From Miltochrista miniata (lineage: Eukaryota; Arthropoda; Insecta; Lepidoptera; Erebidae): DNA of 64,000 bases. The notes below the pieces were generated by a model. It was not told where the DNA came from. It was given only the letters and a program-made list of their open reading frames with translations, and did not search any database. The position numbers were made by a program, and so were the translations under genes. Of the stretch, positions 32,291 through 42,599 are shown piece by piece (position 1 is the stretch's first letter; each line of letters opens with the position of its first letter). Location of the stretch: positions 26,226,314-26,290,313 of the forward strand of contig OW121760.1 of the NCBI GenBank assembly GCA_933228765.1, written 5' to 3'.

Positions 32291-32299
32291 TGATTTCGA

Positions 32300-33007
32300 G
32301 TATGTATTGACAGGGGGGGAAAATCCGTATGGCCCCTTCCTTCCGATTAAAGACATGGGTCGTCTATGTTTTTAATGTAAGCCTTCTAAGTAGCCCGCTG
32401 GTACAGGATGTGCCGTACTGCATACACCTTCAAACTTGCATAGGGTACGATAACCAAGCATCGGATGTGCCGTAAGCTTCTCTGCCACCTTAGTAGCATA
32501 AAAGTAAGTGAAGTATTTTCTGTCGTCAAGGGGCTCCACACCGCCAGGATCGTTGATAACTTTTTTAACCGTGTAACCTAATTTATACTTGACTGAACAC
32601 ATCTAACATAAAAGTAAGAAATAAAATCGTACCTATTCTATATACGCTTCAAGAACAAGTTATCTTAACGACTTGAGTCATTAAACTGGGTAGGCACCGT
32701 CGTTTTATGGCTGAACGGTCGATTTTTAGGTCACAAATATACGGTAGTAGATAAAATCAATTTCTTTTTAAGTGTGAAAGATATTATTGGTAATAAGGGT
32801 CTTGTCTTAGAAAAAGTGTTAAAAAGAGGTGGAAATTAAATAATTTTATATGTAGAGGAAAAATTATAGCCAAAAGTAGATTTTTGATCTACAGGATGTG
32901 TGTCAAAATATGGTTTTATTATAAATTCTATATTAATTAGGTTTACGTAATGCGTAAAATGATCACAGAATCAGCCCCAAATTTTTAGATGAATGCATCC
33001 GTATGTT
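32300..33007. other. Mostly unrecognised; repeat shared with 13990-14130 at 32795-32935
   Basis: AAAAATTATAGCCAAAAGTAG and GATGTGTGTCAAAATATGG recur from 13990-14130. 32450-32515 ('CTGCCACCTTAGTAGCATAA') weakly resembles a LINE 3' UTR (compare 26884-26911). No gene is seen. Confidence 0.4.
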
Positions 33008-33232
33008 TTCCATTTTAGCCCCTCTCTATAAACTAGAGGGCAGAGGGGCTCATGTCCAGATTTGTCTGTAGTCTGTGTGTCTGTTTCATTAAACTACTCA
33101 CTAGGTCACGTGGATCATCTGTTTGTAGTTTGAAATAAAACAAAAATTACAACGTCAATCGGATTGAACTTTCACAATAAACGTGTTAGATAGGGGCAGT
33201 CTGGTGAGATCGATCTCACGGCTTTCTTGTTA
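33008..33232 (+). repeat. Family D repeat, copy 2
   Basis: CCCCTCTCTATAAACTAGAG, GGTCACGTGGATCATCTG, 'TCAATCGGATTGAACTTTC' and GATCTCACGGCTTTCTTGTT: the same family as 15620-15835 and 41838-42062. Confidence 0.7.
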
Positions 33233-33431
33233 TCGACACGAAAAAAGAAATACAAATATTTGAAGAAATCATACACCTATATTTAGTTGCTAGTTATTTT
33301 TTCTATTTTGAATACGTTTAAGTATTAACTTACTAGAATTAGACCTAAAGTAAGCTATAAAATACTACATTTACGTGTTTTGTATGGTCAAGGTCTATCA
33401 ACGACCTTAGTAAGTTAATTCTGATAATTCT

Positions 33432-33476
33432 GTTCATCACCTATATTAGGTGATGTACCTAATATAGGTGATGAAC
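33432..33476. repeat. Snap-back palindrome, 20-bp arms
   Basis: GTTCATCACCTATATTAGGT, a 5-nt loop, then the exact reverse complement. The right arm runs on into SINE-like text (GAACCTATTGCC), so the left arm is probably the added inverted copy. Confidence 0.7.
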
Positions 33477-33589
33477 CTATTGCCATGCACGTTTTTCTGA
33501 ACGTATATATAAAAACTGGCCAAGTAAAAGTCTGATTCCCACACTGAGGGTTCAAAACTGTAAAAAATCACGTTTGTCAAATTAATACA

Positions 33590-33745
33590 TACAAACATAC
33601 ATATTAAAGTCACGCCTTCATCCTCGAAAGGGTAGGCCGAGGCATAGTATACACCCATATTTCGCCTTACAGCCTAATGTCCCACGTAATAAGTGTTAAA
33701 ATGGACCCGAGACTGAAAATTTTCAAGCCGCCCATAAGGCCTTCA
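33590..33745 (-). repeat. 5S-like SINE fragment, minus
   Basis: TCACGCCTTCATCCTCGAAA, 'CCCACGTAATAAGTG' and a 'CGCCCATAAGGCCTTCAACT' block. Confidence 0.5.
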
Positions 33746-33857
33746 ACTAGGCGTAACGATTATCATTTACTGACGACCTCGTTTGATTTCGAGTTTTCCT
33801 TCTCTACGCAATGGATCATTTTACAATAGTCAAATTAAGTATTAAAATTATTCTTTT

Positions 33858-34040
33858 ACTAGCTGTTGCCCGCAACTTCGTACGCGTGAAAATTATGCTA
33901 TAATATACACAGTAATACACACCGATTTATGTTGTTCTCTGCCGAGCCCCTAAAATAGTTAGCGTAATAAATATAGTAAATAAATCCACCAGCTTACATA
34001 TTTGATTGCTCTCTGCTTAGCCCCTAGGATAGGTAGCGTG
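33858..34040 (-). mobile_element. Helitron-like element (another family), minus
   Basis: Starts ACTAGCTGTTGCCCGCAACT, the reverse of a CTAGT end with a short hairpin. It contains two related 'TCTCTGC(C/T)(G/T)AGCCCCTA' units. The left (5') end is not resolved. Confidence 0.45.
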
Positions 34041-34482
34041 ATAATAGCCTATTTGAAGACCGCACCTCTAGTTAATATTTGTGCAAAATTTGAATAAAAT
34101 CCATCGAGTACTTTTCGTGATCCTTCCGAACAAAGCAAAGCAAACAGAAAAAAAAATTCTAACCTTATTTTCGGCTTCGGTATCTTATTATTATTATGTA
34201 GAACACCCAGAGAGTTTTTTTTTTAATTTTCTAATGTACAGTTTTGACTTTTCTATCATTTTATTATATGTATAGAAGATTAGTAGATATTTTGTTTGTT
34301 ATTTGCCACAAAAATAAATCATCTGTGACAATTTCAACTGTCTAATTATCATGGTTCATGAGACATAGCCTGGACACAATAAACAGACATACGGACAGCT
34401 GAGCCTCAGTAAAAGGGGTCTCGGTTTTATTCTTTGGCTATGGAACCCTAAAAGTAAAGATTCCACAAAACATTTATTTCTT

Positions 34483-34671
34483 ACTAGCTGTTTCCCGCGG
34501 CTTCGACCACGTAGAAGTCGGCGATTAAGTAGTAGCCTATGTCCTTACCAGGGCCTCGAACTATCTCTACTTATACCAAATTTCATCTCAATCGCTCCAG
34601 CCGTTTAGGCGGGAAAGCGTAACAGACAGACCGAGTCAGACAGAGTTACTTTCGCATTTATAATACTAGGG
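34483..34671 (-). mobile_element. Helitron-like family B, minus
   Basis: ACTAGCTGTTTCCCGCGGCT, TCGCTCCAGCCGTTTAGGC, (ACAG)n and CTTTCGCATTTATAATACTA: a nearly complete reverse copy of family B. Confidence 0.65.
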
Positions 34672-35709
34672 ATATCTGTATAGGATTAGGTAGCATTTAT
34701 GTAGAATTTTTTCTTGGTAATTTTCCTAAATTAACCTATATTGTAGTCGTATTCAAAAAATTTACATGAATACTATCGCATTAGAAAATCTCTGTAGAGT
34801 AGAAAGAAATCGTCTTGGAAAAGCCTTAAAAAAATGGGAGTCATATTTTCTACAACAGTGCTTGCGAAGAAGTCTTTTGGTGGGAAAAAGCCAGGCCCTC
34901 TAAGTTTCGTTTCGGAAAACTCTAGCAGATTTCGCGTCGTCCCTTCTTTCGGACACCCGCTTACCAGTGTAGAAACGGACTCCAAATCTATTTACTAACA
35001 TGCTTGTATATAAGCTAAGAAGTCTACAAACATTAATAGCGCGATGCAGATCATTGTCAAATAACTCATAAATCTTCAATAATAATGAGTAAATTTTTAT
35101 ACTCCTGTATAGCAGTGTACAAAAACTACGTGGTTTGAAAAAAATAATGTGAAAAATGTTATTTTAAACAATTAAAATTGATATTTTCCTCATTTTTACT
35201 GGTACTAAACCGGAAAATTATTTCATAACATTCATAAGGCTGCCATCTAGTATATATCGGTGGAAGTTTTAGATCTATTTAGCATATTATTCATTAAGTC
35301 ATCGAAGATGAATGAAGATCGCGGGTTTCAAGAACATACTTAGGTACCAACGGAAGCGTGCTCTGAAGATCATGAAAATGAAAAGTATGTAGGCACTTAT
35401 ATTACTATACTAGAGACTCGTTGACAATCGAAATTAAACAGTAAATTAATAACTCTACTATGTCAAATTTTACGTGCATTCCTTGTCGATTTTTTTTTAA
35501 ACGGGGTACAAAGATTTTTGCTTGAAGTACGTATTATTGTGTATACCTACAAATAAAGTTTTTCGAGAAAATCTTTGTTGTAAACAACGTAGTAGGCATC
35601 TTCGTTACATGCTGATTTTTGATGACGTCATGCACATCGTGATGATAAAAATAACATAGAGCAACACGATTAATGACTTTTTTATACTGGTCGCGTTGCT
35701 CTATGAATA
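34672..35709. other. No recognised gene; weak 'GAGCAACACGA' inverted pair
   Basis: AT-rich DNA. CATAGAGCAACACGA (about 35656) and GCGTTGCTCTATG (about 35691) form an inverted pair. The same word also occurs alone at about 2801, 31440 and 52405. Probably the end of an unclassified MITE. Confidence 0.4.
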
Positions 35710-35900
35710 ACTAGAGAACGTCACGCGGTTTCACCCGCATAGCTCCCGTTCCCGTAGGCATACGGGAATAAAATATAGCCTATGTTCACCGCGAAGAGTG
35801 TAGCTTCCCAACAGTGAAAGAATTTTTCAAATTGGTCCAGTAGTTTTGGAGCCTATTCGATGAAAACAGACAAACAATCAAATCTTTCCTCTTTATAATA

Positions 35901-37172
35901 TTAGGTGCTTACACATCAAATTGGCGTTTTTCGTACTGGCCACTTTAATTACGATTTTCTCCTCTTTGGTAAGGAATTCCAAATTCAAATTTTCCCAGCT
36001 ATTTACTCATGTATTTATCCTTCGATGACCGTCATTCATTTGTTTTTTTCTGTTTGCGTCACTCATTTTACAAAATGGAAAACTTAAAATATCGCATTAT
36101 TTACGAGTACGAGTTCCGCCGTGGCACTAGTGCTGCGGAAACGACAAGAAGGGTGAATGATGTGTATGGCGGTCATGTTGCAAAAGAAAACACAGTTCGT
36201 TTTTGGTTCCAACGTTTTCGTTCAGGAAATGTCGACCTGCAGAACAAGCCCCGTGGACGGCCTGAGACTCAAGTTGATAATGAAGTATTGAAGGCTATTG
36301 TGGAAGCGGATCCATCGCAAACCACGTCCGAGTTAGCTGCAGGCTGCGGTGTTAGTGATAAAACTGTTTTAATTCACTTGAAGCAAATTGGGAAGATTAA
36401 AAAGCTTGAAAGGTGGGTACCTCACGAATTGACTGAAGCAAACCGGCAAAAGCGCGTCGACTGCTGCGTTACATTACTGAACCGGCACAATAATGAAGGT
36501 ATTTTAAACCGAATCATTACCTGTGACGAAAAATGGATTCTTTACGATAATCGAAAGCGCTCAGCGCAATGGTTGGATCCTGGCCAGCCAGCCAAATCCT
36601 GCCCCAAGCGAAAATTAACCCCAAAAAAGTTACTTGTAAGCGTTTGGTGGACTAGTGCCGGTATTGTTCATTACAGTTTTCTCAAATCTGGCCAGACTAT
36701 TACGGCTGATGTCTATTGTCAGCAATTGCAAACCATGATGGAAAAGCTAGCGGCTAAACAACCTAGGCTGGTCAATCGCTCCACGCCACTGCTGCTTCAC
36801 GACAACGCTAGACCACACACTGCACAACAGACGGCTACCAAATTAGAAGAGCTTCAATTGGAATGTCTAAAACATCCTCTGTACTCCCCGGATCTTGCTC
36901 CAACAGATTACCATTTTTTTCGAAATTTGGACAACTTCTTGCAAGGGAAAAAATTCAACTCTGATGGGGCAGTCCAAATCGCCTTCACAGATTTTATTGA
37001 TTCCCGTCCGACTGGTTTTTTTAGTAAAGGGATCAATGAACTACCTATGAGATGGCAAAAATGCATAGAAAACAATGGTTCATACTTTGATTAATTAAAT
37101 ATATTATATTTAAAAATATTCGACTTTTTGTTCCTCCTATACAAAACGCCAATTTCATATGTAAGCACCTAA
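35901..37172 (+). mobile_element. Complete mariner transposon, 1272 bp, with TIRs and TA duplication
   Basis: The left end TTAGGTGCTTACACATCAAA is matched by a right end whose reverse complement is TTAGGTGCTTACATATGAAA. The inverted ends are about 30 bp with two to three differences. TA lies on both outer sides (35899-35900 and 37173-37174), the Tc1/mariner target duplication. One uninterrupted transposase gene lies inside. All visible parts needed for movement are present, so it may be autonomous. Whether it is active cannot be read from the sequence. Confidence 0.95.
36075..37094 (+). CDS. Mariner transposase, 339 aa, intact
   Basis: Cut-and-paste transposase that binds the element's inverted ends and integrates at TA. 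I choose the ATG at 36075 (MENLKYRIIYEYEF), because the 22 codons upstream in the same frame (from 36009) do not resemble the family. The protein has an N-terminal helix-turn-helix DNA-binding half (residues 1-110) and the linker motif RWVPHEL (113-119). The catalytic triad is D151 in TCDEKW, D243 in LHDNARPH and D278 in SPDLAPTDYHFF. The last two are separated by 34 residues: the mariner DD34D signature. Length is normal for the family (about 340-350 aa). There is no stop or frameshift. It resembles insect mariners of the cecropia type (from memory of family motifs, not a search). Confidence 0.95.
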   Translation: MENLKYRIIYEYEFRRGTSAAETTRRVNDVYGGHVAKENTVRFWFQRFRSGNVDLQNKPRGRPETQVDNEVLKAIVEADPSQTTSELAAGCGVSDKTVLIHLKQIGKIKKLERWVPHELTEANRQKRVDCCVTLLNRHNNEGILNRIITCDEKWILYDNRKRSAQWLDPGQPAKSCPKRKLTPKKLLVSVWWTSAGIVHYSFLKSGQTITADVYCQQLQTMMEKLAAKQPRLVNRSTPLLLHDNARPHTAQQTATKLEELQLECLKHPLYSPDLAPTDYHFFRNLDNFLQGKKFNSDGAVQIAFTDFIDSRPTGFFSKGINELPMRWQKCIENNGSYFD

Positions 37173-37184
37173 TATTAGTATAGA

Positions 37185-37653
37185 TAACTGGAGGCTGACG
37201 ATGTTACTCATTTGCTCACTTATTAATATGTGCTACTGGTACTTTTAAGATTTATTTTGACGACACAGTAAAAGCCTAAAAGGCTTAGGTCGAATGCATC
37301 ACCGCAATATGTCAATATTGTAACCTTGCCGATAAACCGGTTTGAAGGGAAACCAGTCTCCTTCAATCCCATAAAATCCTTTGTATGACGTGTTTTTTAA
37401 TACTTTGTAATAGGTAGCCGTTGATTCTATGTACCTACAAAATTTAATTATAACTTTGACATCTTTATTTAGCTGTAAGGTCCCATGGAAAGCGGAAAAT
37501 AGAACAAACTGAGCCGCGAGCGCCATCTAGTGTTTTCAGATGATAGACGATCATCTGAAATCAACAGTCAGAGGCTATGAGACTTGATTTCAACAACTTC
37601 GAATTTTTTATCATTTCCGTGGATATTTTCTATTTTTAAGTTTTCTTATATTT
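37185..37653. other. No recognised gene
   Basis: Mixed sequence between the mariner-bearing Helitron-like copy and a SINE. A 75-codon minus frame (37299-37526) shows no family match. Confidence 0.4.
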
Positions 37654-37925
37654 GACTGCCTCTGTGGCGCAGTCGGTAGTGATAACGCCTGCGGCGCTGG
37701 AGGTCTTGGGTTCGATTCCCACCGGAGACAAATATTTGTGTGACCCATAAATGTTTGTCTCAAGAGTCTGGGTGTTTCTATGTATAATATTTATATATTT
37801 AAAAGTATGTAAGTATTAATATCCGTGGTCTGATACCCATAACACAAGCAGGTTATTCCTAGCTTAGTTGGGGATCAAAATAAGCTAGGAATTTTGTGTG
37901 AGATGTCCGTTAATATTTATTTATG
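37654..37925 (+). repeat. tRNA-like SINE, plus (best of 3 copies)
   Basis: The head GACTGCCTCTGTGGCGCAGT, CGGTAG and GGTTCGATTCCCACCGG gives boxes A and B at tRNA-like spacing. A conserved body follows (TATTTGTGTGACCCATAAAT, AAGAGTCTGGGTGTTTC, ACAAGCAGGTTATTCCTAGC), and the end is AT-rich. Two further copies on the other strand, at 21451 and 24868, confirm the unit. It is not a functional tRNA. Confidence 0.8.
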
Positions 37926-38125
37926 TATATTTAAACTACAGTTCTTTATAGTTTGTGATATTGTACATGCCTGATGTGAAAGGCATCCATATAACTTCAT
38001 AAACGTAGGAGATAAATGTGTTCTAACATTTGATGGCACAGTAATGAACCTAAGGCACACTGAAATAAAAAAAACTGACGATCGAAATGAAATAGTTCTC
38101 CACCGGAATGAAAAACCAAACCACC

Positions 38126-38890
38126 GTTACTTTATTATTTATTTATTTAATATACAAAATAAGCTTACAGCTTACGCCAACACGCATATAATGTCAATTT
38201 TCTACAATGCTACTTACTCTATTCTTATCTCTAATTTAGGAACATAATTACATTAATATATTATGCAACGAAATAAAAATATATCACAAAATATAACATA
38301 ATAAAAATAAACAACAATATGAGATCCAAATCACCGCTAAGTCTTATTTAAAAATTCTCTGGCTTTCTTTAAAAACTGAGTCACGGTATCGGAGAATAAA
38401 TCCGCATCCAGATTTGTTTGGTGTAAGTCATTCAATAACCTAACAGGCCTGGAAGTAGGAGAAGTTGCAGCTTGAGGTATGATCCACGATGGAGGAGTTT
38501 GTAGTAACATAAGTTGACGACGTCCAATGCCGCGCATGTAATTATTTGGAACATAGAAATGAATGCACTCCACAGTTGATGGACTATCACTCTGTTGGCC
38601 AATACTAGATAGTAGAGGATTATAAGCGTGAGATCACGTCTCATTTTTAAAGTTTCTAACCCGACCATTCCCAAAATAAAGAGTGAAGGATAAAGATATG
38701 GATAAATAATATCCATATGTACGCTTGTAGACATATCGGGCGAATTTCCGCTGTATTCTCTCGATCAAAAGTTTATACCTACCTACATCAGGAAAAGGAC
38801 AACGTTGGAGTGAACAATTTAGGAAGTGGACAAATTTGGAAGTGGTCATGTTAGGAAATAGACAAAGTCGACCGGAAGGATTTTCTTGAG
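38126..38890 (-). pseudogene. LINE fragment: RT C-terminal region in three frames, plus 3' UTR
   Basis: Reading leftward on the minus strand, consecutive frames give LIERIQRKFARYVYKRTYGY, then YPSLFILGMVGLETLKMRRD, then VPNNYMRGIGRRQLMLLQTP and SRPVRLLNDLHQTNLDADLF up to a stop at 38337. This is the C-terminal part of a LINE reverse transcriptase, broken by at least two frameshifts. The 3' UTR continues to about 38126, with a (TTTA)n-type end. The upstream part (to 38890) is only partly recognisable. Confidence 0.65.
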
Positions 38891-39163
38891 GACTCCATGC
38901 AACAGCATAAAGGCCACCACAAACGTAGCTATAATATATATTAATATGAAATATAGCAAGGCATATTACGACATATTTTCGATATAAATTTTCGAAAGAC
39001 CACACACGCAGCTATAATATATATTTCTATGACGTCATCAAAATATGTCGACAGATATAGCTTCGTATATTTTAGCATATTACTATATATTTTTGCATAT
39101 TAATATATATTTTCATATATTTTGAAGATAAAGGATGTCCCATTTCTTCCCCGAATGCTCGAA

Positions 39164-39400
39164 TGCGGCCAAGTGCGAGTCGAATTCACGCACAGAGGGT
39201 TCCGTACCAAAGGACGGCAAAAACTTACGTTTGTCGTATGGGAGCCCCCTTTATTATTGTTTGGTTTTTAGTATTGGAGTTGTACTGGAACAGAAATACA
39301 TAATCTGTGAAAATTTCAGCTCTCTTGCTATCACCAATCCTGCGATACAGCCTCGTGACGGACAAACAGACAGACAGGCAGACAGTCATAAAATGGACGA
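39164..39400 (+). repeat. Family F repeat fragment
   Basis: GGCCAAGTGCGAGTCGAATT, GAGGGTTCCGTACCAAAGG and GACAAACAGACAGACAGGCA: the start and microsatellite of family F, with the end missing. Confidence 0.6.
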
Positions 39401-39499
39401 AAGAAGGCGGGTTTGGAGGAATGTCGCAACAAATCTTGATACATGCTAAATTTTACAAGAATTTTCTTTTATTTTATTTGAGACTCAACCCAGATCAAT

Positions 39500-40590
39500 T
39501 TATTTTTAACCGACTTCAAAAAAAGGAGGAGGTTCTCAATTCGTCTGTATGTATTTTTTTATGTATGTCAAGCGATAATTTCGTCAATTATAGACGGATT
39601 TCAATTTTTTTTTTGTTGAATAGGCGTTACTTCTGAGGTGGTCCCATTTTCACCAGGTCAGGATCTGATGAAGGGATCTAGGAGAAAACGAGGACAACCA
39701 CCGAAAATTGTAGGGACAACTAGTGCTTGTTAACTTTTTAATTAAGTGCTTTAATGTTCTACACTTTAATGAAGGTATGGCGTCGATCTGATGATAGAGT
39801 CGAAAGACAGTCGAGGGTATTCCTAAACAATTTACAGCAGTTATCTTGTGTTTGGGCTTGATTGATTTGTATTGATGAGAACTTTACACCTAGATTGATA
39901 GATCCAACTTAAAAAAAAAAGAAAGGTCTCAATGTTTTATGTATGTTCACCGTCAATTATAGACGGATTTCAATTTTTTTGTTGAATAGGGTTTACTTCT
40001 GGTGGTCCCATTATAACCAGGTTAGGATCTGATGATGGGATCCTAGAGAAATCGAGGGCAACTACCCAAAATTATAGGCACAACTAGTGCGTTTGTTAAC
40101 TTTTTAATTCAGTGCTTTAATGTACTACCATTAATAAAGGTCTGGAGTCGATCTGATGATGGAACCAAAAGAGATTCGAGGGGATTCCTTAACGATTTAC
40201 AGCAGCTACCTTGTGTTGGGGCTTGATTAATTTGTATTGATAAGAACTTTCACCTAGATAGATATATTTTTCGGTTCACCCGTCACTTAAAATAATGAAA
40301 AAAAATTTTTCAATAAAAAATACAACCGACTTCCAAGAAATCCTGAAAAATACTATTTACTTAGCACAAAGTAATATGTAGTTGATTTATCACATTTTAT
40401 TCAATATAATATTGAAGTTGGTGCCATGAATAATATCTCCCTAAACCTATGAATTTACTTGGCGCCGACTTCAATATGATATTGAATAAAAAATCTGATA
40501 AATCAAGAAACATATTACTTTGTGCTAAGTTAATTTTATTTTTCAGGATTTCTTGGAAGTCGGTTGTATGTTTTATTGAATTTTTTTTTG
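39500..40590 (+). repeat. Large 'CCGACTTC' repeat, left member of a facing pair
   Basis: The outer end is TTTAACCGACTTCAAAAAAA followed by GGAGGAGGTTCTC. Inside are two tandem units of about 360 bp (each with TCAATTATAGACGGATTTCA, GGATCTGATGA and ATTTACAGCAG). The inner end (40302-40590) is itself a ~280-bp palindromic block with 'ACAACCGACTTCCAAGAAAT' and its reverse. An opposite-facing copy is at 45940-47035. Non-coding. Confidence 0.75.
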
Positions 40591-40855
40591 TTCCTGAAAA
40601 GACAACATGCATATCAAATTCAGCATCGGAATCATCCTCTGTGGAACTTTCAATTAAATCTAGTAGTACTAGTGCTCTTGTTGAATTCGTTTTTGTACCT
40701 AGGTAGGTGATTAAAGTGTTATTTTAAAATTTGAACAGCCTGTATATAAACTGAGCTTATAAAACCGTGCGCTTGCAACGACGACCGCCGACCAAATGAG
40801 GCCAAAATATATATTATAGTATAGCTCCCGTGTGTGGCACCTTGCTATAATATAA

Positions 40856-41665
40856 TATACAGGGTGAATTTTTCAAAAGGGATTGGATGGCCAAATCCGA
40901 ATCTATAAGGAATAGCGAAAAATGCTCAAAGGAGTCACGAGCCCGATTTTGATAAAACTTAAAACCTTATCATTAGATTTTTGAAAAACCAATAATCCTA
41001 GCTGGGAATCGAATCCATTGATTTTGAAAAAAAAAACACACCCTTTATTATTACACCATACGATAGTGTTGCTATTAAGGATCATATTCTGGGAAGTAAT
41101 GATATACGGCAAACTACAGGAAAGAGCTCATCTTTAACAAAATACATTTTATTTTTCTTAAGTTAACTGATTAATGTTCAAAATCTTTGCAATACATAGC
41201 TAGATTCGAAACCTCAAGGATCGTGCTGCATTCAATATTTCAATATTATTGATTCCGTTGAGAATATTCTCTAAAAAAATCATTCTGAGCATAATTTAAA
41301 ACACGGAATAGTTACGATCTTTTCTGGGATTTCGAACGAAACAAATTATGATACAAAATTTAGGTACATGAAATATGCATTCTATTAAAATTCCAAATGT
41401 TCCTTAAATTTGGCGTATATCATTACTTTGCAAAATTTGATCCTTAACAGCGACTCTATCGTATGGTGTAATAATAAAGGGTGTGTTTTTTTTTTAAAAT
41501 CAACAAGTTCGATTCCCAGCTAGGATTATGGGTTTTTCAAAAATCTAATGATGAGGTTTTAAGTTTCATCAAAATCGGGCTCGTGACTCCTTTCAGCATT
41601 TTTCGCTATTCCTTATAGTTTCGGATTTGGCCATCCAATCCCTTTTCAAAAATTCATCCTGTATA
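40856..41665. mobile_element. ~810-bp fold-back element, TA-flanked, related to 27167-27950
   Basis: Ends TACAGGGTGAATTTTTCAAA and its complement. The long arms include TTGGATGGCCAAATCCGA and a box B-like 'GATTCCCAGCT' copy. The same TACAGGGTG terminus, TA flanks and tRNA-like box place it with the 27-kb element, although the arm sequences differ. It interrupts an AT-rich repeat with a GCTATAATATATATTAATAT-type sequence (also at 38925). Confidence 0.7.
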
Positions 41666-41837
41666 GCTCGATATATTAATATATATTATAGCTACGTTTG
41701 TGACGGCCTTTATATTCGAGTTTACTACGCACATACGCAATATACAAGAGCTGCACTATATGGACGTTGTCAAACTGAGATACTGTTCTAATTATGAAAC
41801 CAAGAGATCTATTTGCGGCCTTGCATGTCTTACTTAT

Positions 41838-42062
41838 TAGCCCCTCTCAATAAAAGAAAGTGCAGAGGGGCTTATGGCAAGACTTTGTCTGTAGCTGTGA
41901 CTCTGTCGCATTTAACTACGTCACTAGCTCACGTGGATCATCTATTCAAAGTTTGAAATAAAACAAAAATGACAACGTCAATCGGATTGAACTTTCACTT
42001 TCACAATAAACGTGTTAGAGAGGGACAGTTTTGTGAGAACGATCTCACGGCTTTCTTGTTTT
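41838..42062 (+). repeat. Family D repeat, copy 3
   Basis: GCCCCTCTCAATAAAAGAAA, 'CTCACGTGGATCATCTATTC' and ACGGCTTTCTTGTTT; one TTTCAC unit is duplicated. Same family as 15620 and 33008. Confidence 0.7.
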
Positions 42063-42244
42063 ATAATTATTAAAACTATATTACTTCGCTACTTCGTTTA
42101 CGACACATAAGAGTGAGATGAGGTGTATTTATTTATTAGGTTATTAAGAGCGTGCGACTGGTTCATTCAGTCCACGTGCGGCGTGGAATAAAAAAAAAAA
42201 CAAACGTAGGGTAGGTTACTGCTACATACTGTACCCTACGTTTG

Positions 42245-42587
42245 TCTATGACCGGGGGCCTGAGGGCAATGAGTGGGCTGCTCACCGTCCTTACAGAAGC
42301 AGGCCCATGACGACAGCGTGAGGTGAGGAATTCACGCACGCTACCCCTTAGAAGCGGGATCACACCCAAAAATCCCCCAAAGATGCCGGATGGCACCCGA
42401 ACCATCCCCTTAGTGAGGCGCAGTGGTAGCCGAAGGACTGTTAGGAGTCTTGGGACATCCTTCCAAGGGCTTACCCGGGGCTCCAGACAGTAGACTGTTG
42501 GGCGTTACGTGAGGTTTTTTAGTCGATAGGAGTCCGACATAGCATCCATGAAAGATCTTCCCAAAGTTAATAAAAAAAGAAAAAAAA
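42245..42587 (+). repeat. Complete GC-rich SINE (family E) with 12-bp target duplication
   Basis: ACCCTACGTTTG occurs at 42233-42244 and again at 42588-42599, directly bounding the element. The body runs from TCTATGACCGGGGGCC through CCGAACCATCCCCTTAGTGA, CAGTGGTAGCCGAAGG, 'CTTACCCGGGGCTCC' and 'TTTTAGTCGATAGGAGTCCG' to an A-rich tail. Poly(A) and a 12-bp duplication show that it moved by retroposition, so family E is a SINE. It was inserted into the RTE-like pseudogene on its right. Confidence 0.8.
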
Positions 42588-42599
42588 ACCCTACGTTTG

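Larger units (their letters stand above)
35710..37184 (-). mobile_element. Helitron-like family A copy, split by the mariner insertion
   Basis: The left part 35710-35900 runs from ACTAG(AGAACG) through GTTCCCGTAGGCATACGGGA to CCTCTTTATAATA. The right part 37173-37184 is TATTAGTATAGA, the missing start of the element. The two parts join across the mariner at a TA, giving a direct record of insertion order: Helitron-like first, mariner second. Confidence 0.75.

Noticed and set aside
36009..36074. Upstream ATG extending the mariner transposase by 22 codons
   Set aside because: The added residues do not resemble mariner N-termini. MENLKYRI at 36075 is the family-like start.
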